From assembly GCA_035236585.1 (NCBI GenBank), contig CP141130.1:33491501-33555500 (forward strand): 64,000 nt of DNA. The letters are read 5' to 3'. The notes under the pieces are model-generated. The model had not been told where the DNA came from and made no database searches. It saw only the letters and a list, made by a program, of their open reading frames with translations. Position numbers and translations under genes: made by a program. Origin of the DNA: Warburgia ugandensis (taxonomy: Eukaryota; Streptophyta; Magnoliopsida; Canellales; Canellaceae). Positions 1-12,987 of the stretch are shown here, piece after piece; the stretch's first letter is position 1; each line of letters begins with the position of its first letter.

Positions 1-523
1 TATCTAGAAGCAATGACTCTATTGAGTAAGTCTTTATGTGCACAAAAGTACCTTTAGTGTGTGTTACTCATCATTAGGAAAAAAAAGAAGAGGAAGTGAA
101 TGTCTACTTAATTCTCCCATGAGTTTTAGGGTGCATAACAACTATTTTGTAAAAATAATTCATAATAACTTATTAGCAAATAAGTAGAGAACTATAGCTT
201 AAATATAAACAATGTAGTAAATAAATTTAAGTCATTTGTTGTGAGACTGAAAGGGTTTTGTGAAAATGTTATTAATAAAAGATTTTATGGCCTTAGGACT
301 ATATAATCCATTAGGGGCCTAGACCAACTTGGGAGCCCATTAGCTACAAGTACAAAAATGTGGGAGAGTCCTTCCCTGGTAGGACTCTAGGATAAGGGAA
401 AGAAGTCTAGTTGTTAAGGACTCCTAATTAAATTCTATGAACCTGGACACTTTGTGGATGTTGGAATAGGATAAGGACTTGTAGGATAAGCTAATCTCCT
501 AAGAGGATAAGGATAACAATTAG

Positions 524-577
524 AATATATATATATATATATATATAGGAGAGGCATCTAGAGAGAGAGAGAGAGAG
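524..577. repeat. (AT)n and (GA)n microsatellites
   Basis: A run of about twelve AT dinucleotides at 524-547 is followed 13 bases later by about eight GA dinucleotides at 561-577. Seen directly; no function implied. Confidence 0.9.
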
Positions 578-2899
578 GATCACAACTAGATTGGTAAAAG
601 AAGAGAGGAAAGCTAGGAAAAATCAGAGGAAAAGCAAGAGAAAAAGGAAGAAAAGAAAGAGAAGAAGAAGAAAATAAGGAGGAGAACGATGTAGGTAGAT
701 GCCTAAGTCCTTGGAGTAGGACTTTCAAGTTGTTTTCAAGCAAAAACTATGGTTTATTTCAAGGAGATCATGCACTATTTTTAGACATATTTCAACTTAG
801 TTTTTCTTTTATGATGCAAACAATGTTAAGATAGGTATTAGGGTTGTTTTGCTAAGAAAATTGTATAATTGAATTTTTAACTTGATGTTTAATAATAGCA
901 TGTGGTCAATATTAAAAGATCTAGACAATTTTATAATATAAAATAGAGAACAAAGTGTTACTAATTTTGGGATTTCTCAACCCAACTTACTAGCTGAATG
1001 ACCTATATATTAAGATGTCTTTGGTTTTGATATCAAACATTGAATTTTTTAATGAATTTTTAGCCACATGATATAGGTGTGTCACTAATAACTTAGTTAA
1101 AATCTGGTGAGATTTTGATAAGATTTGACCTAGGAATTGATCGAAGGAAAGTCAGTAAGATACTGACTATGTTTTTGTATAACTGGTTGAAAACCTTGTG
1201 GAACATCTCTTAGTAGTTCAGGTATCAAACCCTATGAGTTTTTGTGTGAAACTTTAATTGTAGTTTTAGGATATGATAATGATGTCTCAATTAAAATTTG
1301 GTAATAAGAATTAGAATAGGAAAAGGGTTGTCATATAGGAGAGGGTCTTGACTGCTAGATAGTGTTTCTTGCTAGGAGTCATTCGTAAAAATTTATAATC
1401 TGGATATAATCCAGACATCTTGTAGGGTTAAAATTATATGAATACAAAGATTATTTGCAAGGAACAATATGGAAGAAAGCAATTTTTAAAAATAAGGTGT
1501 TTAGGTCGTCAAATCATTGGTAGGAATTTAGGCATTGTTATTGTATGGAGTGTAAGTGTTGAATTTAGAAGTAATTTGGTTACTCTTCTTGATAATCCTT
1601 AGGGATTGAAAAATTAATCATTTCCACTAAATAAATAACCTAATAAGATAGAGAAATTGAACATGTGATTGGTCTAATAGGAGTTATCATACTCATGATA
1701 CTGATTGTAAACTATCCTGACATATATGTGTTATGTGAAATTCAAAAGTTCGAATACTGCAAAAAAAAAAAAAGAAAACTTATTTAGAAGATTAATTAGA
1801 CCTAAGACACTTTAGTAAACCTTTGGAATGTGCTAAGACTCTCATAATCAATTTGATTTTTGTTATGATAGTGAATAAGATTTTTAAGTCTTTGTGTTGG
1901 ATTTGGATGGCTATGAGTCATATGATATGATTATCAAAAGTTAATTGATTTATGGTTGTGACAGTGGATCCTGGAATGTGCTCTTATTATATATCTTACT
2001 TTGACTATAAAAATTTTTCTGTTAGGGACGCTCGAATTTTGAAGAAGTAGAGTTTTTTGAAAAATAAGTATATGATGCTTTTATCTTTTCATAAATGTTT
2101 TTTTAATAAAAAAAGTTTCAAGGGTATCCTCGTATTTTCAAAAGCTTGCTTTACAAAAATTATTTTAGAAAACACGGGTAGTTAGGAGCTTTGATTCTGT
2201 TATTTTTTTTTAACTTCATACATTTGAATTGATAAAAAAAACTAGTATAACATAGTCCATCTCAAAATTATGTATGATGGTGGACCACATCTTGGTCAAT
2301 GCCCCACACAACCCTAAACCCCAAATTCTAACCTTAACCCCAAATCAAAAGGCCCTCATTTTGTCAATGGAGATAGCAACACTTTACAAAATCTCATTCC
2401 AAAGCAAGCCCCACAAAAAAATAAAAACAAGGTTTCCACATAGAAACCAACTTGCGCTGGACAATATGACGCAAGTCCTAGCTCCATATCTACCTCCAGC
2501 TCTTCCACCAAGATCAACAGCAAAATGTTGTAAGGTGATAACATTAGGCCCCGGCTCTAGCTCAAGTTTCAGTTCAGTTGATTTGGGTTTTAGTGGCAGA
2601 AAGGGAGAAAGAGGAGATTTTTGCACTCCTTTTCTATTTTTTATTTTAGCATTTATATTTAGTCAAATTGACAACTCAGCTCCCACATCAACATGACACT
2701 GTGGTTGCAACTACACGAAGCTACGCTGCTTAATGGTGTAGGCTGAAAATGAGATAAATAAAATACTTTGAGGTCCAAACTGAGACCTCAAAAAGTTTAG
2801 GATTTAACTGAAAAAAGGAAAGTCCACGGTTTCAATGATGATTTTGCCTTTTAAAATGCACACATCTTTTTCTTTATTCCGTTTTCATGGCATAGTCAG

Positions 2900-2993
2900 G
2901 GGTTAAGGGAAGGGTCATTTTTCCTCTATGATTATGGTTTTTTAATCATGGGTTAGAGGAAGGATCCTTTTTCCTCCATGATTATGGTTTTCT
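2900..2993. repeat. Short tandem duplication, about 50 bp
   Basis: Two adjacent copies share GGGTTA(A/G)(G)GGAAGG, then TTTTTCCTC(T/C)ATG and ATTATGGTTTT: copy 1 is about 2900-2949 and copy 2 about 2950-2993. The copies differ by a handful of bases, so the duplication is not very recent. Confidence 0.7.
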
Positions 2994-3525
2994 AAAAAGA
3001 AAATATTCAGCATACGGTCGTAGATTATTGGTACAGGTCATTTCAAGCTTGTATCTTAGTTAAGATTTTAATTATTATTTTCATATTCATGCATATTTCA
3101 AAGTGCAAGTGTGTATATTTAGGAGCAGTTTGCATTCATGCATAATAGTTGGGTAAATTTTATCATATTCATAAAGGTATATTTTCTGCCAAAATGTGAT
3201 CGGCCCTTGGCTTGTGATTTTTATGAGATTTTTGAGATGTCTATGCTTCTGGTAGATCACAGGACCTTAGCCCGTAATCTTATCAGAAATATGCGATTCT
3301 CTTGAGAGTTACGATTCATTAAAAAAGTTTGTCTTTCTTTCATGCTTTCATATGTGTGCAAATTCTTATTCCTTTACCCTACTGAATCCACAAAAGTTCT
3401 ATCTAATGATCCAGCGATATAGGTGCCTAACACCTTCCCATCTCATAATGAAGCTAAGTATTATTTATTTTTGAGATCTTAAGACCTAAGACCGATATCT
3501 TGGGTGGCGGCTCTATTTCCTATAT

Positions 3526-4090
3526 ATTCCAAGAGGGGTACAACATGAAGGTGGCAGGGAGTAAAAGAGAGGGACTGTATATGCTTTTGGACTCGGAAAA
3601 TTTGTAATGTTCTCCACTGAATTTCCACGAGCAGATGAAGACACATGGCTGCTTGGGCATCCATAAATGAAAATGTGTTGTCGTATTCACCATGACACTT
3701 TGATCTCAGTTAGTTGAACTTCATCTAATTTCTGCTCTAGCGGTTAATGAGTAGGAGCTCTAAGCTTTCTTTAGTTCTTTTCAATAATTGGCCTAATGGA
3801 ACTCTTAATACTGTGATTTATGTTGACCAGACCCAATTAACTTAGTTCAAGGATTTAAGTACTATTTTGTATTTATTGATGATTTTACGAGATACAGCTG
3901 GATTTAATCCTCTTAAACAAAACTCGGATTTCTTTTAATGTTTATACTATTTCAAAGAATGATGAAGATTCATTTGGCACTTCTAATAAAAAATTTCAAT
4001 ACGATCATAGTGGAAAGTTTCTTAAAACTATGTTTGTTTATTTGCTTTGGCAAATGCTACAATTTACATCAACTTAATTTCGTAGCCTAG
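3526..4090 (+). mobile_element. Ty1/copia relic (integrase region)
   Basis: A degraded piece of copia pol. The clearest part is at about 3851-3895, where translation gives YYFVFIDDFTRYSWI, the core of copia integrases around the first catalytic Asp. Upstream, near 3645-3665, a sequence resembling the pre-integrase H..LGHP motif can be read. No LTRs were found around it, so the fragment stands alone. It is a fossil, heavily broken, and too short to place in a copia lineage. Confidence 0.6.
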
Positions 4091-4467
4091 AATTGAGAGC
4101 AAAATGGCGTCGCAAAGAGTGGGCATGTAGTTGAGTTAGGCCTAGCCTCGCCTTTACAAAGTTCTATGCCTTATAAAGCTTGAGTTGAGGCATTCTCTAC
4201 AGTTATCTAAGTAACTTGTTGCCTTTACCAATTTTGAACATGAAATCACCACTTGAGCTACTTCTGAGAAAACAGCTTGTGCTCTTGGGAATTTTTTCCT
4301 TTTTTTGTCCAGGTCTACAATATATGGTCCGCAACAAAATTGAGCATAGATCTCTTCCGCGCATTTTCTTGGGGTGATTCCATCCTGGCCTTCATCAAAG
4401 CAACCCTCGAAAACCTGAAATGGTTGGCTGTATTTAATAATCAAATTGGATAATACTTATGTGGCAT

Positions 4468-4552
4468 ATCATCATCATCATCATCATTAAGATTTTATCT
4501 TAATTAGGGGTCAGCCACATGAATCTTATTCCCCCATTCCTCTCTATGTGAA
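4468..4552 (-). mobile_element. RTE LINE, 3'-end fragment
   Basis: The left edge is an (ATC)n run at 4468-4488, followed by TTAATTAGGGGTCAGCCACA and GAATCTTATTCCCCCATTCC. This matches the 3' end of the LINE at 57135 onward, which reads (CATCAT)n and then AATTAGGGGTCGGCCACATG. In element orientation the copy consists only of the last ~65 bases plus the short-repeat tail, a severely 5'-truncated insertion. It is the first of four RTE insertions in the window. Confidence 0.8.
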
Positions 4553-7286
4553 CCCAAAAGGATACTTCTTTCTTCAGCAAGCAATTGCAATTCTCCTTAT
4601 CATTTTTTATATATTGATAACATTTATTAAAAAAAAGAAGGTGTGAGTGACTGTGACTGTGACATGATGACACTCAAGTGAGCCTCGATCATGCAAGTCA
4701 TGAATTCATATATTAGAGAGAGGGTGGATGAGAAAATTTGGAAGATCTAATTCATTCACAATATGAGACAGAGAGAGATCTTTTAATGGAATAAGAAAGG
4801 TGCAGGATTTAACTGTATTAGTATAAGAAAACCATTTAATATAATTAATAGAGGTCAATTTGAATTTTTCAAAGACTACGCTAAATAAATTTTGACAAAG
4901 ACTACATGAAATAGCACATAGCATAATTTGATTTGTTAGACTATTGGACAAAAAGACAAGTCCCAAAGAAAAGTGCCACCTGACCCTTTGGTGACTTGTG
5001 CTCCTTCCTTAAGTTATTCTGCCAGCTGCCGCATGCCATTTTAGACAATGAAAAAAGTTTGGTGGGAACCTCGAAGACCACCAAGTTTACGTAACATCTT
5101 ACTGGGTGCCAGTCAAGGGCAATTTAATCCTCCCATAAACTTAATTAATAAATGGCGTTTGTTTGGCCATCGCTGTCCCCGTCGTTTTTCTGTATAAATG
5201 GTTAGAGCTCACGTGAACAATGTTTGGCTAACGCGGGGTCAAAGAATCTCATACAAGGCTGTTCCAATATTCAAGTAGTCCGCAGATCCTACGGCCAGAT
5301 AGGACTGCCGGAATGTGTTGCTTTTGTAATTTAGGATCATTAGTGGGGGGCAATTAGTTAAATCCACCCCGTATATATTCGTGTCTCAGCACAAAATGTT
5401 AGCCTTGCTTGAGGTATGTGCTTGTCTTCTTTTAAGAAATTGATTGTGATTGGTCGTTTAGTCGGAGCTCCGTGGGACCCAGCGCGAGGAGCTTTATCCA
5501 CAACACAACATAAGTCGGCAATAGACTTTGGCCGTTTCTTAGCTCCTTATCTATTGTGAAACATGCATAAAGAATCAGGTTACATCATCGGTGGTCATCA
5601 TCAGTGACAAGAGAAATAAGCGGGACCCATTTGATCTATGCTTAAAGAGCGGCTGGGGTTGTCAGAGACGGCCACGGCAACTTCATTTTGGCATGTAGGA
5701 TCACCGTCCAAGACCGAACCGATAATAATGTTGAGTGGCTTTGGAAACACAACTAATGTCACTGAGTGGGACATACTAAGGATTGGTATGAAATTGGCTG
5801 GTCATCTTCGTGTTCCAAGCCTCATATCTATGGCAGTTCCCTGTCAACCAACAGGTTGATGTGCCGGGGTACCACGTGGTGAAAAGCTTACCACCCAGAA
5901 GGGCATGACTAACTTAGATACCCCGGACTTGTGAGACAAAGGAGAAGCAAATGAACCTACGGATCCACCCACGACAATAAAATCAAATGATATTATACGT
6001 CAAAATAATAATCCCATAACTGCCATTCCCTAGCTCTGAGGGTTTATTTTAAAATTATAATAGCTGGCTTTAGGAAGAGAAATGGGCGGGTGGAAACCTA
6101 GGATTAATGGATATGAAATAATAATAATAAATTTTTAGAAGCCAAAATAGAAAGAGAGTTTTGTTGAGATATAAAGATGAAATTAAAAGTGTGAGAAAAA
6201 TTGAACAAGATAAAGCATTATTTTAAATACAAATAAAGCAAAATTAGTAGAGCTTTAAGGAGTTATGATAACTAATGTTTATGACACAAAATCACTTGGA
6301 AAAGCCTTAAAAGATTAGTTATTTAAACAATTTTAGCAAGAATATACTAGTATATTTGCACATGCAATGTATGGGGGATCCAAACCCTTATTTAAGTGGG
6401 GTTGGCTTCCCTTTTTTGAAAAATAAATAAAAGATGACTGAATTGAGGACTTCCCAAGTAGTTATATATAAATGGATGTTTCCTTAGAACATAGTATGCC
6501 TAAAATACCAATAGAAAAAGAAAAGCATATTCAAAATAGGGCAGATAAATAAGTCTTGTTCTTTAGCAAACATATGCAACAATAAATGAAAAAGTTTAGA
6601 GAAAATATGGGAAAAACAAATGGTTTATAATTATAACATGAGGATAGTTAGAATTAGAAAAAGGATAAATAAAAAATAAAAAAAATTTAGAAAGAAAGAT
6701 TTTAGAGATTCCATTAGTGGAGGTATTCATGTAGAATTAGAAATTGAAGAAATAAGATATAAATGTCATGTGGCCGAAACACAAAGGACATATAAAGCAT
6801 TTTGGCATTCATTCATCCAACTAATGACATAATATATTAAAAAAATACTTGAAATTTTAAAAAAAGCCTGCATGATATATATTATAAGATTATTACATGA
6901 TGATAATTAAAACTAAAAAAAGATAAATAAGAAAGATTAGAGAGATGGATTTTAGAAATTGTAAAGAGAGAAGCACTAACCCCTTATCCAAGCATAGGAT
7001 ATGGAAGGGTTAGATTAGTAAGATGAGGTTAGATTGCCAACTAGGAAGAGATGGATGGTAGAGATCATTCAAATGAAATTACTTGCCAATGGGGAACCAA
7101 ATAAAGAGAGAAAACTTAGAGAAAGTAATTATATATCTTAATTGCCTATTTGATAATTATTTATTTCCTAAGAAATTTTAAGAAAGGTAGTTAGAAAATA
7201 GAAATGATAGAGTTTATAAAGTACATTGACCTGTGACAAAAAAATATAGACAAATCCCTCAGAGGTCCATTTATCCAACTAATGAG
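4553..7286. other. Gene-free stretch with minor landmarks
   Basis: There is no recognised gene. The part at about 5000-5950 is noticeably richer in GC than its surroundings. It has a TATA-like TGTATAAATGG near 5190, a CACGTG box at about 5210 and a second CACGTG within GGTACCACGTGGTG near 5866. A 73-codon frame at 5638-5859 matches nothing I recognise. From about 6170 to 7260 the DNA is very A-rich and contains internal near-repeats, for example AGAAAGATT(TT)AGAGA at about 6695 and 6930. A block near 6235-6350 resembles 21600-21745, on the far side of the LINE insertion. Confidence 0.4.
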
Positions 7287-7304
7287 GCAAGGTAAAATCA
7301 AAAT
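7287..7304. repeat. Target-site duplication, left copy (RTE LINE)
   Basis: GCAAGGTAAAATCAAAAT here matches GCAAGGTAAAATAAAAAT at 21471-21488 in 17 of 18 bases. The pair brackets the LINE composite 7305-21470, placing both its ends exactly. Confidence 0.85.
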
Positions 7305-9257
7305 CATCATCACCATCATGAAAGCCTTATCCAATTAGGGGTCGGCTATACGAATCTTGTTCCTCCATTCTCCTCAGTCAAGTGTTATGGCTTCATTCAA
7401 TTCATAAGTTTTTAAATCTTTTCTCACCACTTTTAGCCATATTCTTTTGAGCCTTCCCCTTGCCCTTTTAGAGCCTTCGACTTGGATTGACTCACTACTC
7501 CTAACCAGTGTCGTTTTCGATCTCTGTTAGACATGTCCAAACCATCTAAGTCTATCCTCCCTCATCTTATTACCTATTGGTGCTATTCCTAAGTTTCTTC
7601 TAACATTGTCATTTCTAATAATATTCTTTCTTGTCTTGCCACTCATCCATCTCAACATCCTCATTTTGGCTATGCTCATCCTATGTACATGTTGTTCCTT
7701 AATCGCCCAACATTGTGATCCATAAAAGGATGGTCAGCATTACAACCATCCTGTTGAATTTTCCTTTCAATTTGAGTAGCACCTACCAATCACACAAAAC
7801 TCTAGAGGCACATCTTCGTTTGGTCCAACCCACTTGGATTCCATGGGTAACATCTTTCTCAATCTCTCATCTCTCATGAATTATTGATTCGAAGTATCGA
7901 AAGTAGTCTTTTAGGGCCTTCTTGGTTATCAATATTTACATGTGCTTCACTCTCACTCCTCTATTGGCTAAAATTGCATTGCATGTACTATGTCTTGGTT
8001 TGGGTATTTTAAAATCCTTTAAACTTTATAGCATATCTCCACAAATCATCTTTACGCCATCCCTTAGCTTATCAATCAAAACTATGTCATTTGCAAATAA
8101 TGTGTACCTTGAAATCTCCTTGTGCAACTATTTTGTTAACTCCTCCATAACCAACATGAAAAGGTATGGGATCAATGCCGATCCTAGTGATAGAAAAATC
8201 ATTGGTCTCTCCACTAGTGGTCTCAACATTTGTTACTGGTCCTTCATACATATCATTATTGTCTTTATACCTCCATGAAACACCTTTCTTGTCCAACACC
8301 CACTAGATTAACTCTTTAAGGACCATATAATAAGCTTTTTCTAAGTTAATAAAGACCATGTGGAAGTCCTTCTTCCTCTCCCTATATTTTTCTATCAATT
8401 GTCTAGGTAAGAAAATAGCTTCCAAGGTAGACCTCCTAACCATAAAACCAAACTAATTTTTTGCTACGCTCATCTCATATTGTAACATCTTCTCAATCAC
8501 CCTTTGACAAATTTTTATGGTATAGCTCATAAGTTTAATTATATGATAATTAATGCAACTTTATATGTCTCATTTATTCTAATAAATTGGTATGATAGAG
8601 CTTTTTCTCCATTCATCTATCATTTTCTTCGAATTTACAATCTTATTAAACAACTTTGTAAACCAAACTACTTCAGTATCTACATATACTTCTAAGCCTC
8701 TATTGGCATACCATCGTACCCCAAGGCCTTTCCTGATTTCATCTCTTTTAAGGCCTTTTTCACTTCAGGTATCCTGATTCTACATTCATATTTATATAGT
8801 CCAAAGTTAATAGAGTTTATGATTGTTTCAATCTTTATATTCTCAAGACAATTGTCATTTAGCAACTTTTTAAAGTAACACTTTTACCTTTGATTGATTT
8901 CACCATCTTTGACTAACACCCTTTGATCATCACTTTTAATGCATTTAATGTGGTTTATGTCATTACTCTTTTGTTCTGTTGTTTTTGTAAGTTTAAACAC
9001 ATCTTTCTTACCTTCTCTTGACCCTAGCCTGTTATAGAGATTATCATATACCTTGAGTTTAGTGTCACTTACTGCTCTCTTGGCAATGTTTTTAGCATTC
9101 TTATATTGTTCAAAGTTTTTCGTCATTTCTAATCCTCTGCCACTCTTTAAAGATACTCATTTATCTTTAATAACTTTTTTTGCTATTTTACTCCACCTTC
9201 AAGTTTCTTTATTATTTGCCTTTTGCTCTTAGATACTCCTAGAATATCTTTTGCCAC
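7305..9257 (-). pseudogene. RTE LINE 3' half (RT and 3' end), first copy
   Basis: Contains the RTE 3' end and the reverse transcriptase region in degraded form. Recognisable RT pieces include the finger/palm stretch read on the minus strand at 8087-8299 (MYEGPVTNVETTSG, comparable with MYKGAVTNGKTTSG in the copy at 57632-58210). The region linking endonuclease and RT is at 8884-9257. At 9257 the LINE is cut by element A inside ATCTTTTGCCAC; the same words continue uninterrupted as CTTTTGCCACTTTCTTAA at about 59099-59116 in the other copy. Many stops and shifts make this a dead copy. Confidence 0.8.
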
Positions 9258-11097
9258 TGTTGATTGTTTAACCGCAAATGCATGGGCTATTGTAGTGTAA
9301 CTTATGCAAGTACAGGTCGATCTCAAGGAGACTTGATTTAAAATGATTGAGTTTTCAATAAAATTCAATTAAAAAAAGAATAAAAACAAAGAATATACTA
9401 GAAATAAGCTAACAATAAAATAAAATTTCTCAATTTATTCAATTGCAGCATTGTACAGAATTCTTTATTCCAAAATAAACAAAAAATGACACTAAATAAG
9501 CTGTCTTGGATAAGCCTGTTCCTGGATAGTCAGAATGTGGATACGTTAAAATCAGGACATTCAAGGACATAGATGGAATTAAACTGGGGACTCAGATGGT
9601 ATTTCAGACAAAGGACAGAGTTGGAATTCCTCAGATCTGGCAGGGGCAAATTTGTAATTTTTCAGGGTTTCTGGTTTTTAACGAAAAAAATAGGTGAAAA
9701 CGATAAAAACCAAATAAGTGGTGGGGGGGGGGGGGTGAAGGGGCGTGGGAGAACAAGAAAGAAGAGGGAGAAGAAGGAAGAGAGAAGTGGGAATGGGAAC
9801 GTGGGAGAAAACCTGTTCTAGGTTTTCTTCCCGAGGATCGTCTAGTGACGGAGAGGAAGTGCGATGGAAGCAAGGTTTGAGGATGAAGGGAAGAGAAGAA
9901 GGGAAATTGGAAGAGGGAGAAGATTCACTGGCTAGTGCTAGGATGTTGGTGTGTCACACACCTATGGGCGGACTGCCTTTGTTAGTGGAGCAGAGGAGGA
10001 TGAGCAGATACAAGAGGGAGAGAAAGGGAGCGTGCAGAAGGAGGGAGATGGGGAGATCACGAAAAAAAAACAACGCCTTTCTGGGCGTCATCTGGAGCAA
10101 AGAAGCCTAGGCAAGGACGCCTGGCTTATGCTAGAGGAGATGGGCGTCCGGTGATGGAAGAGAAGGAGAGGAAAGAAGAGAGAGAGAGAAGTGAGGAGAA
10201 GAAGGTGACTCAGTGTGGTGTAGGGAAAACAGAGAGAAAGAAGGGGGTTTTTGCTCCCACAATGGAGAAGGTAACCTTAGAGAAAAAGAGCAGTAGAGAG
10301 GTAGATGGGTTTGGTCCAGAAATCTATCGTGAAGATAGCCAAAGAGGTAGAGCAAGACAGGGAGTTGAGAGAAAAAGTAGTGAGGGTGATAGTGCTAGTA
10401 AGAGAGAGGGAGAGGGAGAAAATGAGAAGGGAGAAAGATGAGGGGAAAGAGAAGGAGGGAGATGGAGGATGATAGAGAGAAGGAGAGAGGGAGAGAGGGA
10501 GAGAAGAGGAGATGGGGAAAGTTGGCCAACCCCAAAAGAGGGGAAAAACTGTGTTTTCTTTTTTTTGGAGAGGAGAAACGCAAATATAAGAAGAGGGAGA
10601 GAGAGACGTGAAAGAATGGGAGATAAGAGGGATAGACGTGTAGGGGAGAGGGGGATAAGAGGGAAAGAGATAAGAGGAAAAAAAAAAAAGATAAGAGGGA
10701 GGGAAAAGAGAGATAAGAGAGAGTGGGGTCCACTAGAAGTCTAGACTTGCTAGAACTCTACAAGTCTTCAACTTTATCCTGTCCTAGAACTCTTCAAAGT
10801 CTTCTTTTTCCATGAAACTTCATCATCCTTATCTGATATCCTTGATTCAATCTGGAGTGTCCATGCCTAAGTCGATTAATCTGCAATGCACAGGACCCAA
10901 TTAGCATCATCTAAACCGTTCAGTATTCCTCTAATTAGCTTTGATGATTATCTGACCACTAAATCTTTCAATTCAATGGTTAATGGCCAATTTAAAGCTA
11001 AATGAAATATTTTATGTAAAATCTTGAAATTGATGGCCTAGATGCTCTAATTAAATACTAAATTAGGGGTATTTTGACCAAATTTGAACACTTAACA
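9258..11097 (-). repeat. Element A, 3' LTR
   Basis: Starts TGTTGATTGTTTAACCGCAA and ends GAACACTTAACA on the plus strand, as does 17201-18901. It contains a purine-rich plus strand for about 1 kb (about 9740-10735) with a run of about 15 G near 9722-9736. Many long open frames in this tract are low-complexity artefacts, not genes. Confidence 0.92.
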
Positions 11098-11108
11098 CAC
11101 CCCCAACT
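11098..11108 (-). other. Element A polypurine tract
   Basis: Directly abutting the 3' LTR, CACCCCCAACT reads AGTTGGGGGTG on the element strand. The same tract occurs before the right LTR of element B (TTTGGGGGTG at 46455-46464). Confidence 0.75.
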
Positions 11109-12987
11109 AGCATTTTACTAGTCCCTAGCAAAAGATGCGAAGAATCAAATAATTTTTTTTTTATTTTCCAAGTCATCTCCATTTTTTTTCTTAGAAAGTT
11201 ATTTTAAATAAATCTATCAACTTTAGCAAACTAATAAAGATGACTGAATAATTCAAAACCTTACCCATATGCTAAAAATATTTCACTTGAGCTCAGATCT
11301 CAGAGTGAGTGTGTGCGTATACAGTCTACACATAGAATAATTTTTATCTCTAAGTAGACTTATAACTTTTGAACTCCTTTTGAAATATGTTTTGACCTCA
11401 ATCCTTATTAATGGCATACGCTCAGAAATAAAATCTCTCAAATAGAGGGTTTAAATCATATCTCTCTTTTGATTATGTGAGAAGAGTCAATAAAACCAAA
11501 TTTAGCTCACATATATTCATGAAGAACGGGAGTTACTAAGGAATTTAATTATTTTGATCCCTTTGAAATGGATGCCATTACCTTTGAATATTTAGAAATA
11601 CCAGTCTTTTAAATTCTATCCATTCATTTCCTTATCAAGATTATATTCATCCTAAAATTAATATGTCTTTAACTAGGATGAAATATAGGCTTAGAACAGG
11701 GTACCAAAGAAAGGTTATGAGGGTATTCAAAATTTCTTTAAAAAATAAGTAGAGATCTTCTACTAAAGTTGACAATTCTTCTTTTCTTTACTGAAGTGAA
11801 TATCTCTTTTTCTATTTTTCTTTTCATTCTTCAAACTTTTTTTTCTTTTCACACTTTTGAAGCACTTCGAAGAATATTTCTTTTCTTCATATCCACTTTT
11901 CTACTTTCATTGTAACTAAAAGATATTTCTTCATTCATCTCTAACTTATTTTTCAAAAAAAATGGGTAATGGATAATTTATATTGGGTTAATATGGGTAA
12001 AGGGTAATTTTGGTGACAAAAGAAAAGGCTTATTTTGAAAAGCTAAAGTTTGCTAACTAATGGTGAAAATACTTTTGGGTAGGCTTTATGTCTCTATGTT
12101 AACAACATGGATGGCCTAAATCATTTTCTAGGTTTACTATAATCTATCAAATTTAATGAACTTCCATAATTTTAAAGACAATATTCTAACTATTCAGGTA
12201 ATTAGCCAAATTTAAGATTTTGGGATCAATTTTCTTTAAGCACGTTGAAGAAAATTTGGAATATTCATAACCTCTCAAAAAGGATGAATAGCTCTAAAAC
12301 TCACTTAGGTTATAGGTCTCCACTGAATTTCTTCAAAATTTTTAAGTTATAGTCACTTATCAATCTAAACTATCTATATGCAACTGCGTGTAGAAATATG
12401 ATCTGAGACTTTGCTTTCATGGAATACCTTAGAAAATTAGTAAAAAGATGAATTAATCATATTTAATTCCATTAATAAGCTAAAATTATCCAGATTATAC
12501 TTCAAAAAATCTAATTCTCATCATAGTATAGGAAATGACCTAAAATTTTTTATTTTTATTTTTTTTGAAAAACCAAGAAAAGCACCTAAAATCCTAAAAA
12601 AACTAGAATTTGCTAGAATTCTACACCCCCCAACCTGAGAGAAACATTGTCCTCAATGTTTTAAAAAGTAGGACTTAAAATGAATATGGGTGATGTAGAA
12701 AACAACAAAAATGAAAAACTCTGGGTTGCCTCCCAGTGAGTGCTAAGTTTAACGTCTTCAGCTAGACATATCCTCATTTATCTTTGAGTTTTCCTAATTC
12801 TAATAATGAAATGGCAAGATTTCTCACACCACTTCAAAATCTCTCGGTAGTCTATATTTTTCATCTACCCTAAAATTTTTGGTGAAGGTAACATTATGAC
12901 ACAATAGACTACCATGAATGTCAATTGAGTGGGACCACTCTGATGATCTCCTATCTTTAAAATTTCACGGTAATCAATATAATTCCT
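11109..12987 (-). other. Element A, 3' noncoding region
   Basis: AT-rich with no coding signal. Segments near 12610-12720 match element B at about 44835-44940 (the words CACCCATATTCAT and ACATTG(A/G)GGACAAT on the element strand). The same family 3' region therefore follows integrase in B, while in A it follows the protease-side region with no pol between. Confidence 0.6.

Larger units (their letters stand above)
1..3525. other. Gene-free AT-rich stretch
   Basis: I see no convincing coding region. The stretch holds an (AT)n run at 524-547, a (GA)n run at 561-577 and a purine-rich tract at about 595-690. A 140-codon frame at 2274-2696 has no recognisable motif and is not called. A short tandem duplication lies at 2900-2993. 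The rest is AT-rich sequence without features I can name; old unrecognised transposon debris is possible. Confidence 0.5.

Noticed and set aside
2274-2696. 140-codon plus-strand open frame
   Set aside because: No domain or motif, low-complexity Leu/Ser/Pro content, competing frames on the other strand and no splice or promoter support.
4154-4444. 96-codon minus-strand frame as a host exon
   Set aside because: There is an acceptor-like TTTCAG before VFEGCFDEGQDG, but no downstream donor, no recognisable family, and it adjoins transposon debris; too weak to call.
5386-5900. Start of a host gene with TATA box, G-box and an ATG followed by GTATGT
   Set aside because: The pieces are suggestive, but no continuing exon or recognisable protein could be read downstream on either strand.
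9573-10744. Many overlapping open frames on both strands
   Set aside because: They lie in the purine-rich part of an LTR; strand asymmetry suppresses stops. The same set recurs in the other LTR at 17429-18568.
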